Shown one piece after another: positions 36,201 through 45,058 of a DNA stretch of 64,000 nucleotides. How positions within the stretch are numbered: the stretch's first letter is position 1; every line of letters starts with the position of its first letter. The DNA is from JABDKJ01 sp964609215. GTDB taxonomy: Bacteria; Bacteroidota; Bacteroidia; Flavobacteriales_D; JABDKJ01. A program made the translations under genes and the position numbers. The stretch lies in assembly GCA_964609215.1 (NCBI GenBank), contig CAZSQZ010000014.1, positions 1 through 64,000 of the forward strand, in the 5' to 3' direction. Below the pieces are notes generated by a model, which was not told the origin of the DNA, did no database searches, and saw nothing but the letters and a program-made list of their open reading frames with translations.

Positions 36201-38792
36201 ATGTCCGAGAACTTAGAATTTAAAATAAGCTCCGGTCTTAAAAACATAATTGGAAAAGATCTTATCACAGATGATTTTATCGCTGTATTTGAATTAGTAA
36301 AAAATTCATTTGATGCCAGAGCTAAAAATGTTGAAATAACCATAGAAGAAGACAAAATAACTGTTGCCGATAATGGCAAAGGAATGTCCCTAGATGAACT
36401 TAAAAACAAATGGTTATTCGTTGCATATTCTGCTAAGAAGGATAATACTGAAGATCAGGAATTTAAAAAGCAAGAGTCCTACAGAGATAAAATTCAAGAG
36501 CGAAGACACTATGCTGGTGCTAAGGGCATCGGTAGATTTTCAAGTGATCGATTAGGAAAATATTTGACCATAAAGTCAAAAAAAAAGAATCTTCAAAACA
36601 TTCAGGAACTTCAGGTTGATTGGAGTAAATTTGAGAGGGATCAAAATGAGATTTTTGAAAAAGTAAAAGTTCAGCATAATGAACTTCCAACATCCATTGC
36701 TAAATTCCCTAAGAATTCGCCTCATGGAACAATCCTTGAAATCACTGCTTTGCATAGTAGTTGGAGTAGAGAAAGATTAATTGAACTCAAGCATTCATTG
36801 GAAAAATTAATTAATCCTTTTTCTGAAAACAATGATTTTAATATCGATATGATTTGTGAACGGGAATTGAATGAGGATAAAAATGGCCTTTATAAAAAAG
36901 GACCTAATAAGGGAAAGAAGTATACTCTTCGTGATAAAGTTAATGGCCCAATAAAAAACGCCATTCTTGATATTCTAGAACTAAAAACATCTCAGTTCAT
37001 TTTAAATATTTCCGATAACCAAATTGAGAGTAAAATTATAGATAGAGGCGAATTAATTTACCATATTCTTGAAAATTCTAAATTTCAGATCATTGAAGAT
37101 CTGCGAATTGACCTCTTCTTTTTAAATAGAGTTGCTAAAAGAAACTTCACTATAAAAATGGGAATCCAACCTGTCAATTTTGGTTCCATATTTCTTTTCA
37201 AAAATGGCTTCAGAGTGCAGCCATTTGGTAATACTGGTGACGATAGTTGGGGAATTGACTTTAGATCACAGCAAGGATACAATAGGTTTTTAGGAACAAG
37301 AGATTTATTTGGTAGAGTTGAAGTTACTTCTGATAATTCTGATCAATTCAAAGAAGTATCTAGCCGTGACGGTGGACTGGTTGAAACTCAAGGATATTAT
37401 GAATTAGTTAAAGCCTTTGAATTAGCACATAGGCGTCTTGAAAGATACGTTGTTGGAGTTTTATGGGGAGAAGGATTTAAACGAAGAAAATATTTTGGCA
37501 GCAATGATGAAGGTAAATCAAAAGCCGAAGAATATAGAAAAAGCCTGTCCGAAGATAAAGATTCCGAAAATCTTGAAATTGCCAAATCAAATTTAGGAAG
37601 CAAACTTGATTTTATCCAAATAATCAAAAGCCTATCGAATGATAAGAACATCAAAATCCTAGATTTCAATAAGGACTTTATCAATCTTGTAAATGAAAAA
37701 ATTGACGAAGTACAAACTCAGTTCATTGACGATCTTGACACTATCGCGAAGAAAATCAATGATAAGGACCTAAAGAAGAAAATTTATGAGATTGAAAAAG
37801 CTTATGAGAAATTAAAGAAGGAAAAAAAAGAAGCAGAACGAAAGGCTGAGGAAGAAGAAAAGAGAAGAAAAGAGGCAGAAGAAAAAGCTCGTAAGGAAGA
37901 AGAGGCTAGATTAGAAGCCGAAAAAAACCAGAAGAAAGAGGAAGAAAAAAGACACAAAGCTGAATTAGCGACTTTAAAGAAAGAAAAGGAACGAGCTGAA
38001 GCTGAATTAGCTAAACTCAAAGCCGAAAAGAAAGCTCAGGAAGAACAAGAAAAGAGACAAAAAGAAGAAGAGGCTAGAATTAAAGCTGAAAATGAAGCAG
38101 CTAGACGCAAGGAACAACTTACAAGACATAAGGCTGCTGAGACTATAGAGTATAAAGACCTTAGGGATTCAAATCACATAATAGGCGTTTATTCAGATGA
38201 TATTTCAAAAAAGATCCTGCTCTTAAAACGTAAACTAGATAAAGGAAAGAAGCTTAATGACAAGGAGCTTTTCTCCTTCCTTCAAGGAATAAGTTTAGCA
38301 AATGAAAAAATTGCTACTCTTACAAGGTTCACAACAAAATCCAATTTTCTCAAAGCATCTCTAGAGACCAAAGAAGATATAGTAGAGTACATCATAAACT
38401 ATATTGAGAAAACATATCTCGTATTGCATAAAATCAACATTGAAATACTAAATAGAGATGTTTCTTTCATTAAAAAGTTTCAGCCCATAGAACTAAGTGT
38501 TGTCATTGACAATATTTTAAGCAATTCGAGAAAGAAAAGTGCTAAAAAAGTGATTTTTGATTTTAAAGAAGACAAGGGAAACTTGATTATTAGTATTAAA
38601 GATGTTGGTCTTCCTCTATCAGAAACTATGGACTCAAAGCTAATCTTTGAAGAAGGAATGACAACTACAAGAGGTTCGGGATTGGGACTTAATCATGTAA
38701 AGAGAATTGTTGAAGATGATTTAGGAGGTAAAATAGAACACAACCCAGATTACGCAAAGGGATTTGAGCTTAAAATAACATTGAACAAATGA
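36201..38792 (+). CDS. Dual-GHKL ATPase/kinase protein of the methyltransferase operon
   Basis: 863 residues from ATG 36201; an upstream TTG at 36192 would overlap the methyltransferase. Residues 1-210 are an Hsp90/MORC-like GHKL ATPase: N-box ELVKNSFDA (31-39), DNGKGM (57-62) and GAKGIGRFSSDRLG (106-119). The middle includes a long K/E-rich coiled coil (about 525-645). Near 650-690 a helix DLRDSNHIIGVYSDDIS with H659 resembles a dimerisation/phospho-acceptor helix. A second GHKL domain of histidine-kinase type (IDNILSNSRKKSAKK, IKDVGLPL, GSGLGLNHVKRI) closes the protein. It probably couples nucleotide-driven clamping to phosphotransfer to the next gene product, a receiver protein with which it overlaps by 4 bases. 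Confidence 0.85.
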   Translation: MSENLEFKISSGLKNIIGKDLITDDFIAVFELVKNSFDARAKNVEITIEEDKITVADNGKGMSLDELKNKWLFVAYSAKKDNTEDQEFKKQESYRDKIQERRHYAGAKGIGRFSSDRLGKYLTIKSKKKNLQNIQELQVDWSKFERDQNEIFEKVKVQHNELPTSIAKFPKNSPHGTILEITALHSSWSRERLIELKHSLEKLINPFSENNDFNIDMICERELNEDKNGLYKKGPNKGKKYTLRDKVNGPIKNAILDILELKTSQFILNISDNQIESKIIDRGELIYHILENSKFQIIEDLRIDLFFLNRVAKRNFTIKMGIQPVNFGSIFLFKNGFRVQPFGNTGDDSWGIDFRSQQGYNRFLGTRDLFGRVEVTSDNSDQFKEVSSRDGGLVETQGYYELVKAFELAHRRLERYVVGVLWGEGFKRRKYFGSNDEGKSKAEEYRKSLSEDKDSENLEIAKSNLGSKLDFIQIIKSLSNDKNIKILDFNKDFINLVNEKIDEVQTQFIDDLDTIAKKINDKDLKKKIYEIEKAYEKLKKEKKEAERKAEEEEKRRKEAEEKARKEEEARLEAEKNQKKEEEKRHKAELATLKKEKERAEAELAKLKAEKKAQEEQEKRQKEEEARIKAENEAARRKEQLTRHKAAETIEYKDLRDSNHIIGVYSDDISKKILLLKRKLDKGKKLNDKELFSFLQGISLANEKIATLTRFTTKSNFLKASLETKEDIVEYIINYIEKTYLVLHKINIEILNRDVSFIKKFQPIELSVVIDNILSNSRKKSAKKVIFDFKEDKGNLIISIKDVGLPLSETMDSKLIFEEGMTTTRGSGLGLNHVKRIVEDDLGGKIEHNPDYAKGFELKITLNK

Positions 38793-39727
38793 GAATAGAA
38801 TACAAGGTACTTTGGGTTGAGGACGTGAAATCTTGGTATGAGGGAAGCAGAGATCTAGCCAGCGATTACTTGGATGAACTTGGGTTTAAATTATCATCCA
38901 AATTGTGTAAAAACTTCAATGAAGTAAAAGACGAGCTTGAACTTAATCAACTCAAAGAATACGACCTGCTTTTAGTAGATTATACTTTAGCAGGATCTCC
39001 CAACGGGGATGAAATCATAAAGTTTATAAGAGATCAAAAAGAAAATCCAATTCTTACAGACGTCATTTTTTACTCTAATGATATTGAATCCGTAAGGGAT
39101 AGTATAAAGAAATATGAACTCGAAGGAGTTTACACAGCTCATAGAAAGGATTTCATTGACAAACTTGAGTTAGTCGTTGATACAACCATCAAGAAAGTTC
39201 AAGAGATTAATCCCATGAGAGGTCTTATAATGGCTGAAACAAGTGATTTAGATGATTTGATGTTGGAAATCATAATGAAGCTTTTAAACTCTGACTTAGC
39301 GGAAACTTTCAAAAAATACATTGAAGAGTCAATCAAAGAATCAATTGATAACGTTTCCAAGGAAGCTCTGGGCTCTTCTCCTACATCTGACAAAATAAGT
39401 AATTCAAGAATTTTCACTTCATTTCATAGAGCTAAATGTATTAATAAACTATACAAAGAAACTGCTAAAAAAGGTTCTGCTGTGGGAATTGACAAATTCT
39501 TTGATTCTTATAATAAGGAAGTGATTTCAACAAGGAACAATTTTGCTCATGTCAAAGAATCTGTTGAAGATGGAGAGAAAGTTCTTATAAGTCATGCTAC
39601 CGGAAAGAAAGAAGTATTCAATGAAAAGAGGTGCGTTGAAATACGGCAAAGCCTAATTAAATATAGGGAGACCTTGGAAAAAATTTATGAAAAGGTTGAT
39701 AGCGTGGTGTTGACAGCTAAAACATAA
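38789..39727 (+). CDS. Receiver domain fused to a HEPN-like putative RNase domain
   Basis: 312 residues. Residues 1-130 form a response-regulator receiver: acidic pair E11/D12, phospho-acceptor D64 in LLVDYTLAG, S96 in IFYSND and K120 in AHRKDF. The remainder is all-helical and contains STRNNFAH, with R249 and H254 in the Rx4H arrangement, and an Asn right after the Arg, as in HEPN ribonuclease domains. No DNA-binding output domain is present. The likely reading is that phosphorylation by the upstream kinase-like protein controls a HEPN effector; this is inference. ATGA overlap with the upstream gene ties expression together. Confidence 0.78.
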   Translation: MRIEYKVLWVEDVKSWYEGSRDLASDYLDELGFKLSSKLCKNFNEVKDELELNQLKEYDLLLVDYTLAGSPNGDEIIKFIRDQKENPILTDVIFYSNDIESVRDSIKKYELEGVYTAHRKDFIDKLELVVDTTIKKVQEINPMRGLIMAETSDLDDLMLEIIMKLLNSDLAETFKKYIEESIKESIDNVSKEALGSSPTSDKISNSRIFTSFHRAKCINKLYKETAKKGSAVGIDKFFDSYNKEVISTRNNFAHVKESVEDGEKVLISHATGKKEVFNEKRCVEIRQSLIKYRETLEKIYEKVDSVVLTAKT

Positions 39728-39734
39728 CCTTCTT

Positions 39735-39757
39735 AAATACTAAAGAATGTAGTATTT
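39735..39757 (+). terminator. Weak AT-rich hairpin after the operon
   Basis: AAATACT (39735-39741) pairs with AGTATTT (39751-39757) 8 bases after the receiver-HEPN stop codon. No T run follows, so termination is only possible. Confidence 0.3.
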
Positions 39758-39797
39758 ATAGCATAAGCAATAGCTCATTTTCCCCTACCTTCACCCC

Positions 39798-41108
39798 ATG
39801 AGCAATTACAAAGATCAAGCAGCTATTCTCTCTAAATTAGGCATTGAGCGGCTCAACCCAATGCAGCTAGAAGCGCATGAAGCTATCTTATCGCATTCTG
39901 AAGTGATCTTGCTCTCCCCTACTGGAACGGGGAAAACATTGGCTTTTCTATTGCCAATCATCGAGCAGATGGATAGGCATTCGAAGGATATTCAAGTACT
40001 CGTTTTAGTGCCCTCTCGTGAATTGGCTATTCAGATAGAATCGGTGACCCGAGAAATGGGTAGCGGTTTTAAGGCCAATGCTGTTTATGGCGGAAAGTCA
40101 GGAACCAAGGACAAAATAGAACTCAAACATGCTCCCTCAATTTTAATTGGTACTCCGGGTAGAGTTGCAGATCATATTAGAAGAGGGAATATTGACCCTA
40201 CACATATTCACACTTTGGTGCTAGACGAGTTTGATAAATCTCTGGAGGTAGGTTTTGAAAAGGAGATGATGGAGATCACCGACAAACTGCGTTTCCTCAA
40301 AAAGAAAATAATGACATCGGCTACGCAAAAAGCTGAAATACCTCGTTTTGTCCGTTTGAAAGATCCCATAAAAATTGACCTTTTAAAAGACAAGTTGGCC
40401 GGGCTGAAACTTAAAGTTGTTGAAAGTAAGACGGACAGTAAGTTGACTACTCTGGTAAAATTGCTTGGACATATTGGCGACAAAAGCGGAATCGTTTTTT
40501 GCAATTTCAAAGATTCCATAGAGGTATTGAGTGAATATTTAGATAGAAACAATATTGGCCATGAAGTTTTTTATGGTGGTTTAGAACAAATAGACCGAGA
40601 AAGGGCCTTAATCAAGTTTAGGAACAAAACCAGTAAACTACTCATTGCGACAGATTTGGCTGCTCGAGGAATTGATGTTCCGGAATTGGATTTCATCATT
40701 CATTATGAAATGCCACCACGTGTGGATGAATTTACACATAGGAATGGTAGAACGGCTAGAATGCACAGTAGCGGTTCGGCATATATTATCAAAGGGAAAT
40801 TTGAAAGCCTGAAAGCATTTGCCAGTCATGCGGAGGAAGTTATTCTTTCTAAAGATACTAGACCCGTTTCTAGTTCTTGGGAAACACTCTATATCTCGGG
40901 TGGCAGAAAGGATAAAATCTCAAAAGGAGACATTGCAGGTTTATTCTTTAAGGAAGGCGGTTTGCAAAAGGAAGAATTAGGCGTGATTGAACTCAAACAG
41001 GAACATGCTTTTGTTGCGGTACCCAAAGACAAAGCCGAAGAACTCATTCAAAAATTGAACAATAGCCGCATTAAAAAAAGAAAGGTGAGAATTACTCTTT
41101 TAGCGTAA
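39798..41108 (+). CDS. DEAD-box RNA helicase with DbpA-type RNA-binding tail
   Basis: 436 residues. Motifs in order: SPTGTGKT (I), PSRELAIQ (Ia), TPGRVADH (Ib), DEFD (II, in place of DEAD), SAT (III), ATDLAARGID (V) and HRNGRTAR (VI, usually HRIGRTGR). The last 70 residues (SKGDIAGLFFKEGGL...VAVPKDKAEELIQKL) match the RRM-like DbpA domain. DbpA-type helicases act in large ribosomal subunit assembly; a role in ribosome or mRNA remodelling is likely. It is a single gene with no close neighbour on the strand. Confidence 0.92.
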   Translation: MSNYKDQAAILSKLGIERLNPMQLEAHEAILSHSEVILLSPTGTGKTLAFLLPIIEQMDRHSKDIQVLVLVPSRELAIQIESVTREMGSGFKANAVYGGKSGTKDKIELKHAPSILIGTPGRVADHIRRGNIDPTHIHTLVLDEFDKSLEVGFEKEMMEITDKLRFLKKKIMTSATQKAEIPRFVRLKDPIKIDLLKDKLAGLKLKVVESKTDSKLTTLVKLLGHIGDKSGIVFCNFKDSIEVLSEYLDRNNIGHEVFYGGLEQIDRERALIKFRNKTSKLLIATDLAARGIDVPELDFIIHYEMPPRVDEFTHRNGRTARMHSSGSAYIIKGKFESLKAFASHAEEVILSKDTRPVSSSWETLYISGGRKDKISKGDIAGLFFKEGGLQKEELGVIELKQEHAFVAVPKDKAEELIQKLNNSRIKKRKVRITLLA

Positions 41109-41213
41109 AATATTCCATTCGAGATTATGTACACTCTTCATTCTATCGGTTCAATTAAAAAACCTAGTTTTGAGCGCTGAACATGCTTTGCTTTAAATCT
41201 AAATTGATTCCCA

Positions 41214-42299
41214 TTGAAAAAAGTTCTGGTAATAAGCGATTATAGTAAGCTACATTCCACAAGACCCGAGGCCAGCATATTTATTGAACTCGCTAAAAAA
41301 GGTTACGAGATTCATATCATGACCTATGAAAATTCTCCGCTAGAGAAACAATTTTTGGAGGTTGGTATTTCTGTAATCCCATTTCATCCAAGCAAGAAAT
41401 TTGATGAAAAGGAAACAGAACGTATTAGAGAATACCTCATCAAGCATTCTATTGAAATTTTGCAATTGTACAATAGCAATGCAATTATTCAGGGCTTGAA
41501 GGCAGCAAAAGGACTTGATGTGAAAATTGTATTGTACCGTGGCTTTGCTGGAAACATTTATTGGTACGACCCTTCTTCATACTTTAAGTTTTTGCATCCG
41601 AGAGTAGATGCTGTTGTTTGCAATTCAAAAGGAGTTGAGTCTTATTTAAGAAAGCAATTGATATTTAACAAGAGCAAGGCTATTACCATAAATAAGGGCC
41701 ATAATATAGAGTGGTATCAAAACTGTGAAGCACATGATATTCGTAAGGAATTGGGCTTGAGTAAAGATGCTTTCCTTCTGGTAAACGTGTGCAACAATAG
41801 AAAAATGAAAGGCATTCCTTATTTAATCAAAGCTATGAGCATGATAGATTCCAATCTGGATATTCATTTGTTACTGATTGGCAGGAATATGGAGGATAAA
41901 GAAAACAAAGCAGAACTGGATGGAAATAAGAACAGAGATAAAATTCACATCCTGGGCTTCAGGAATGACACATTGTCTATTGTTAAAGCATGTGATTGCT
42001 TTGTTTTACCTTCAATAATGGGAGAATCTATTACCAAATCCGTAATTGAAGCTATGTCTTTGGGGATAGCTCCTATTATCACAGATATTCCAGGGAATGA
42101 GGAGTTGGTAGTGGATGGTAAAAGCGGCCTGGTAGTTCCTTCAAAAAATTCCACTGCATTATATGAGGTTATACTAAAGCTATACACTAAGCATGAACTA
42201 AAATCCAAAATTTCAATACAGGCAAAAGAGCATATTGAGAAAAATCTAAACTACAAAAAGACTGCTGAAGAGATGGCCTTGCTATATGAAGGTCTTTAA
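41214..42299 (+). CDS. GT4-family glycosyltransferase
   Basis: 361 residues from a TTG start (KKVLVISDYSKLHSTRPEA follows, the expected first strand). It is a GT-B fold enzyme: the acceptor half is about 1-180, the donor half about 185-361. The C-terminal half has LVNVCNNRKMKGIPYLIKAM, IHILGFRNDTLSIVKACDCFVLPSIMGESITKSVIEAMSLG, and an E-x7-E-type motif (ESITKSVIE) typical of retaining GT4 enzymes. Substrates are unknown; it has no polysaccharide cluster around it. Confidence 0.9.
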   Translation: MKKVLVISDYSKLHSTRPEASIFIELAKKGYEIHIMTYENSPLEKQFLEVGISVIPFHPSKKFDEKETERIREYLIKHSIEILQLYNSNAIIQGLKAAKGLDVKIVLYRGFAGNIYWYDPSSYFKFLHPRVDAVVCNSKGVESYLRKQLIFNKSKAITINKGHNIEWYQNCEAHDIRKELGLSKDAFLLVNVCNNRKMKGIPYLIKAMSMIDSNLDIHLLLIGRNMEDKENKAELDGNKNRDKIHILGFRNDTLSIVKACDCFVLPSIMGESITKSVIEAMSLGIAPIITDIPGNEELVVDGKSGLVVPSKNSTALYEVILKLYTKHELKSKISIQAKEHIEKNLNYKKTAEEMALLYEGL

Positions 42300-42387
42300 T
42301 TTTTAATGATCGTATTGTCCTCATTAAAGAATTAGATCTGTTTCAAAAAAGGAGGCTTAGGAATGCATTTTTACAGTTAATTATTGA

Positions 42388-42528
42388 TTAAATGGCCTAA
42401 CAATTAAGCAACAGTTACAATGGATAAATCGTTTAATAAAAGTTGGAAACAAACATGATGTAGATTACATCAGTAGAATTTTAAATGCATATGAAAATCT
42501 ACTTGAACTAAGTAATATCAAGGCCTAG
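42388..42528 (+). pseudogene. Possible gene remnant
   Basis: A 46-codon frame preceded by a stop and without ATG, reading LNGLTIKQQLQWINRLIKVG and then a helical end. The composition is protein-like. It may be chance; not recognised. Confidence 0.2.
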
Positions 42529-42643
42529 AAAAACCATTCAAAGCTATTTTAGAAGACCAATTTAAAATGAACAATATCCATTTTGTGCATGTTAAGTTAT
42601 GTATATTTTAGCATTTGGGGACATTTACGTGATACTTAAGCCC

Positions 42644-42651
42644 TACATTTG
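42644..42651 (+). promoter_or_regulatory. Possible -7 element
   Basis: TACATTTG lies 34 bases upstream of the lipoprotein ATG at 42686. A TTG at 42615-42617 is 26 bases away, longer than usual. Confidence 0.45.
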
Positions 42652-42685
42652 AACCATCAGATAAATTAAAATTTAAAATAAAGAT

Positions 42686-43210
42686 ATGAAACGAAATATT
42701 TTAACACCGATAGTCATCTTTAGCATAGCTATAATTGGCTTCTCATCATGCGAGTTGGTTGAGTTGGAGGAAATGCAACAAACAGTTACAATGCCAGACC
42801 CTGATGATCCAGACGATCCTCCAATCATGGTTCCTACTTCTATTCCTAGTAACACAGATACTTTAATTCAGTATTTGACAAACGGAAGTTCTAAAACATG
42901 GAATGCATTGGCATTTACCATTGAAGATATTTCAGGTCTTCAGGAATGTCGTTTAGACGATGTTATTGAACTTAACATTGATGGCACTTATTCCTATGAT
43001 GGAGGTAACGTTTTATGCGGAGCAGAAGACGATGCTCAATTTCAACAGGGAACATGGACATTTTCTGCACAAAATGCGCAATTCGTATTTGATGCCGGCA
43101 CTTCAAATGAGGCTGTTATGGAATTAACAGGACTTGACAAAAGTACTGCTGCAATTGAAAGCAGTTATTTTGGATTGGAAGTTTTGGGTGTGTATAACAA
43201 CATGGAATAG
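42686..43210 (+). CDS. Lipoprotein with lipocalin-like domain
   Basis: 174 residues. The lipoprotein signal ends FSSC (C22). A D/P-rich linker (DPDDPDDPPIMVP) leads to a beta domain: SSKTWNALAFTIEDISG, CRLDDVIELNIDGTYSYDGG and GTWTFSAQNAQFVFD, the pattern of Bacteroidota lipocalin-like domains. Probably an outer-membrane or periplasmic lipoprotein of unknown ligand. The next gene, a DUF547 protein, begins 5 bases later. Confidence 0.72.
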   Translation: MKRNILTPIVIFSIAIIGFSSCELVELEEMQQTVTMPDPDDPDDPPIMVPTSIPSNTDTLIQYLTNGSSKTWNALAFTIEDISGLQECRLDDVIELNIDGTYSYDGGNVLCGAEDDAQFQQGTWTFSAQNAQFVFDAGTSNEAVMELTGLDKSTAAIESSYFGLEVLGVYNNME

Positions 43211-43215
43211 GAAAA

Positions 43216-44787
43216 ATGAAAAAGCTAGCCTTAATCCCAATTTTCTGTTTTGTTAGCATATTCAGTTTTGCGCAAAAACAGGCAGAGCTTAACCAATTTT
43301 TGGATAAGACGGACATCTTCCTTGGTAAGTATGTTATTAACGATAAAGTTGACTACGATCAAATTATCAAGAGCCCTAAATTGTTAGATGAGTTGGTGTC
43401 TGAAATCGCAGATTTCAATGTCCCTTCTCTAGACATGGAACAAAAGAAAGCTTTTTACATCAATGCGTATAACATTTTAGTTATTGATGGAATAGTAGAT
43501 AATTACCCTACCAAATCTCCACAGGAAATAAAAGGTTTTTTTGATCAAAAGAAACATTCTGTTGGGACTAAGAGATTTACTTTAAATGAGTTGGAAAAAA
43601 AGGAGCTTATTCCAGATACTGAAGATGCGCGTTTGCATTTTGTATTGGTTTGCGGAGCCTTAGGTTGCCCTCCAATTGCTGGTGAAGCATATAGACCTGA
43701 AACATTGGATCAGCAAATGGATAAGAGAACAAAAATGGCTCTTAACGATCCTAACTTTATAAGGGTGAATACTGCGAAGCGAACGGTTGGGCTTTCTCAA
43801 ATATTTGATTGGTATAAGTCTGATTTCACAAAAACGGGTAATACGGTTCTTGAATACATTAATAATTACCGTACCAAATCTATTCCTAAAAGTTATAAGA
43901 AGAGTTTCTACACTTATGACTGGTCTTTGAATGATATTTCAAGTACTTCTTCAACAGGAATAGAGTCAAGTCAGCTTTCTAATGTGCAAGCTTTTACACC
44001 TAGTGTGTTGCTTAAGAAGGGACAATTTGAGGTGAATAATTTGAACAACCTTTATACGCAGACGGCTATTCGCGATAGAGCAGGAGATGAGGTTGCTTTA
44101 CCAGAAACCCAAACTTTCTTAACCAATTTATTCCAGATTTCTTACGGTATTTCTGAGAATTCACGAATTAATGTGGGCTTGGATTTCATGATTAACTCTG
44201 CTTACTATGACAGCGAACAAAATTCTCCATTGAATTTATTTTCTCCTGGTGATGGTTTTTCAAGAGTTGCATTGAGCGGAATAGGACCGAGAATTAAATT
44301 TACCCCTTTTCCTAAAATAACGGGATTATCTGTACAAAGTACATTTTTCTTTCCGGTAGCTGGGAATTTAGAATCTCCGAGATTTACAGCTCATGATCGG
44401 TTTACTTGGATGACGCAGTTTTTTTATGACCATGCGTTTAGCAGTAAGTTTAGATTATTTTTGGAGGCTGATTTCCTATACAGAATCAAAAGAAATGAGA
44501 ATCAATTAAACTTTTTCAGGACCCCTGTAACAGGTGTATTGAGTTACTTCCCTGAAGAAAATACTACCTTGTTTTTCTTACTGCAACATTCGCCTGCTTT
44601 TGGTAATGCTACCAACGGGTTTGATACGGCTTTTGGACAGTTAAGATGGTTTACTCAATATGGTATTGGTGGTAAATATCAGCTGAGCTCAAAATTGGGA
44701 CTTGAAATCTCTTATTCAGATTTCTTCCTTTCAAGAGGTGATGGTGCGGGTAATGCCTATAACCTTGGGTTCAGGTATATATACTAA
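43216..44787 (+). CDS. DUF547 domain fused to an outer-membrane barrel-like domain
   Basis: 523 residues with a signal peptide (about 1-19, ending SFAQ). Residues 30-220 are a DUF547 domain: KKAFYINAYNILVIDGIVDNYP, and a conserved HFVLVCGALGCPPI with Cys and His positions that recall thiol-protease folds. Residues 255-523 are alternating strands of an outer-membrane barrel kind (YGISENSRINVGLDFM, GIGPRIKFTPFP, YGIGGKYQLSSKLGLEISYSDF) ending in RYIY, an aromatic terminus. The fusion is unusual. DUF547 function is unknown. It is adjacent to the lipocalin-like lipoprotein gene. Confidence 0.82.
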   Translation: MKKLALIPIFCFVSIFSFAQKQAELNQFLDKTDIFLGKYVINDKVDYDQIIKSPKLLDELVSEIADFNVPSLDMEQKKAFYINAYNILVIDGIVDNYPTKSPQEIKGFFDQKKHSVGTKRFTLNELEKKELIPDTEDARLHFVLVCGALGCPPIAGEAYRPETLDQQMDKRTKMALNDPNFIRVNTAKRTVGLSQIFDWYKSDFTKTGNTVLEYINNYRTKSIPKSYKKSFYTYDWSLNDISSTSSTGIESSQLSNVQAFTPSVLLKKGQFEVNNLNNLYTQTAIRDRAGDEVALPETQTFLTNLFQISYGISENSRINVGLDFMINSAYYDSEQNSPLNLFSPGDGFSRVALSGIGPRIKFTPFPKITGLSVQSTFFFPVAGNLESPRFTAHDRFTWMTQFFYDHAFSSKFRLFLEADFLYRIKRNENQLNFFRTPVTGVLSYFPEENTTLFFLLQHSPAFGNATNGFDTAFGQLRWFTQYGIGGKYQLSSKLGLEISYSDFFLSRGDGAGNAYNLGFRYIY

Positions 44788-44943
44788 ATTGAATTTCAAA
44801 AAATTGTGAAGTTGGTTGAGGAGAGAAAGTTTGACAGTTAGGGATTAATAGTTTCTGGTTAGGTGTTGGTAATCGAGTTAGAAATCAGAAACTATAAACT
44901 CCTAACTTTTCAATTATAAACCAAGAACTAACTCCAAACTATA

Positions 44944-45024
44944 AACCAGGAACTAGAAATTCTTAACCAGGAACTTAAAACTCTTAACCAGGAACTTAAA
45001 ACTCTTAACCAGGAATTAGAAATC
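44944..45024. repeat. 21-bp tandem repeat
   Basis: Units begin with AACCAGGAACT and start at 44944, 44965, 44986 and 45007, exactly 21 bases apart; units 2 and 3 are identical, 1 and 4 diverge slightly and further degenerate copies flank both sides (about 44885-45045). The whole 271-bp gap 44788-45058 has no gene. Confidence 0.85.
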
Positions 45025-45058
45025 AGGAACTAGAAACCCCCAACCATAGCAAATCCAT

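Larger units (their letters stand above)
42300..42685. other. 386-bp gene-poor gap with a coding remnant
   Basis: It contains a stop-to-stop frame at 42388-42528 that encodes protein-like sequence (QQLQWINRLIKVG...ISRILNAYENLLELSNIKA) without an ATG, possibly a decayed gene fragment, and a TAnnTTTG element near its end. Nothing else is recognised. Confidence 0.5.
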
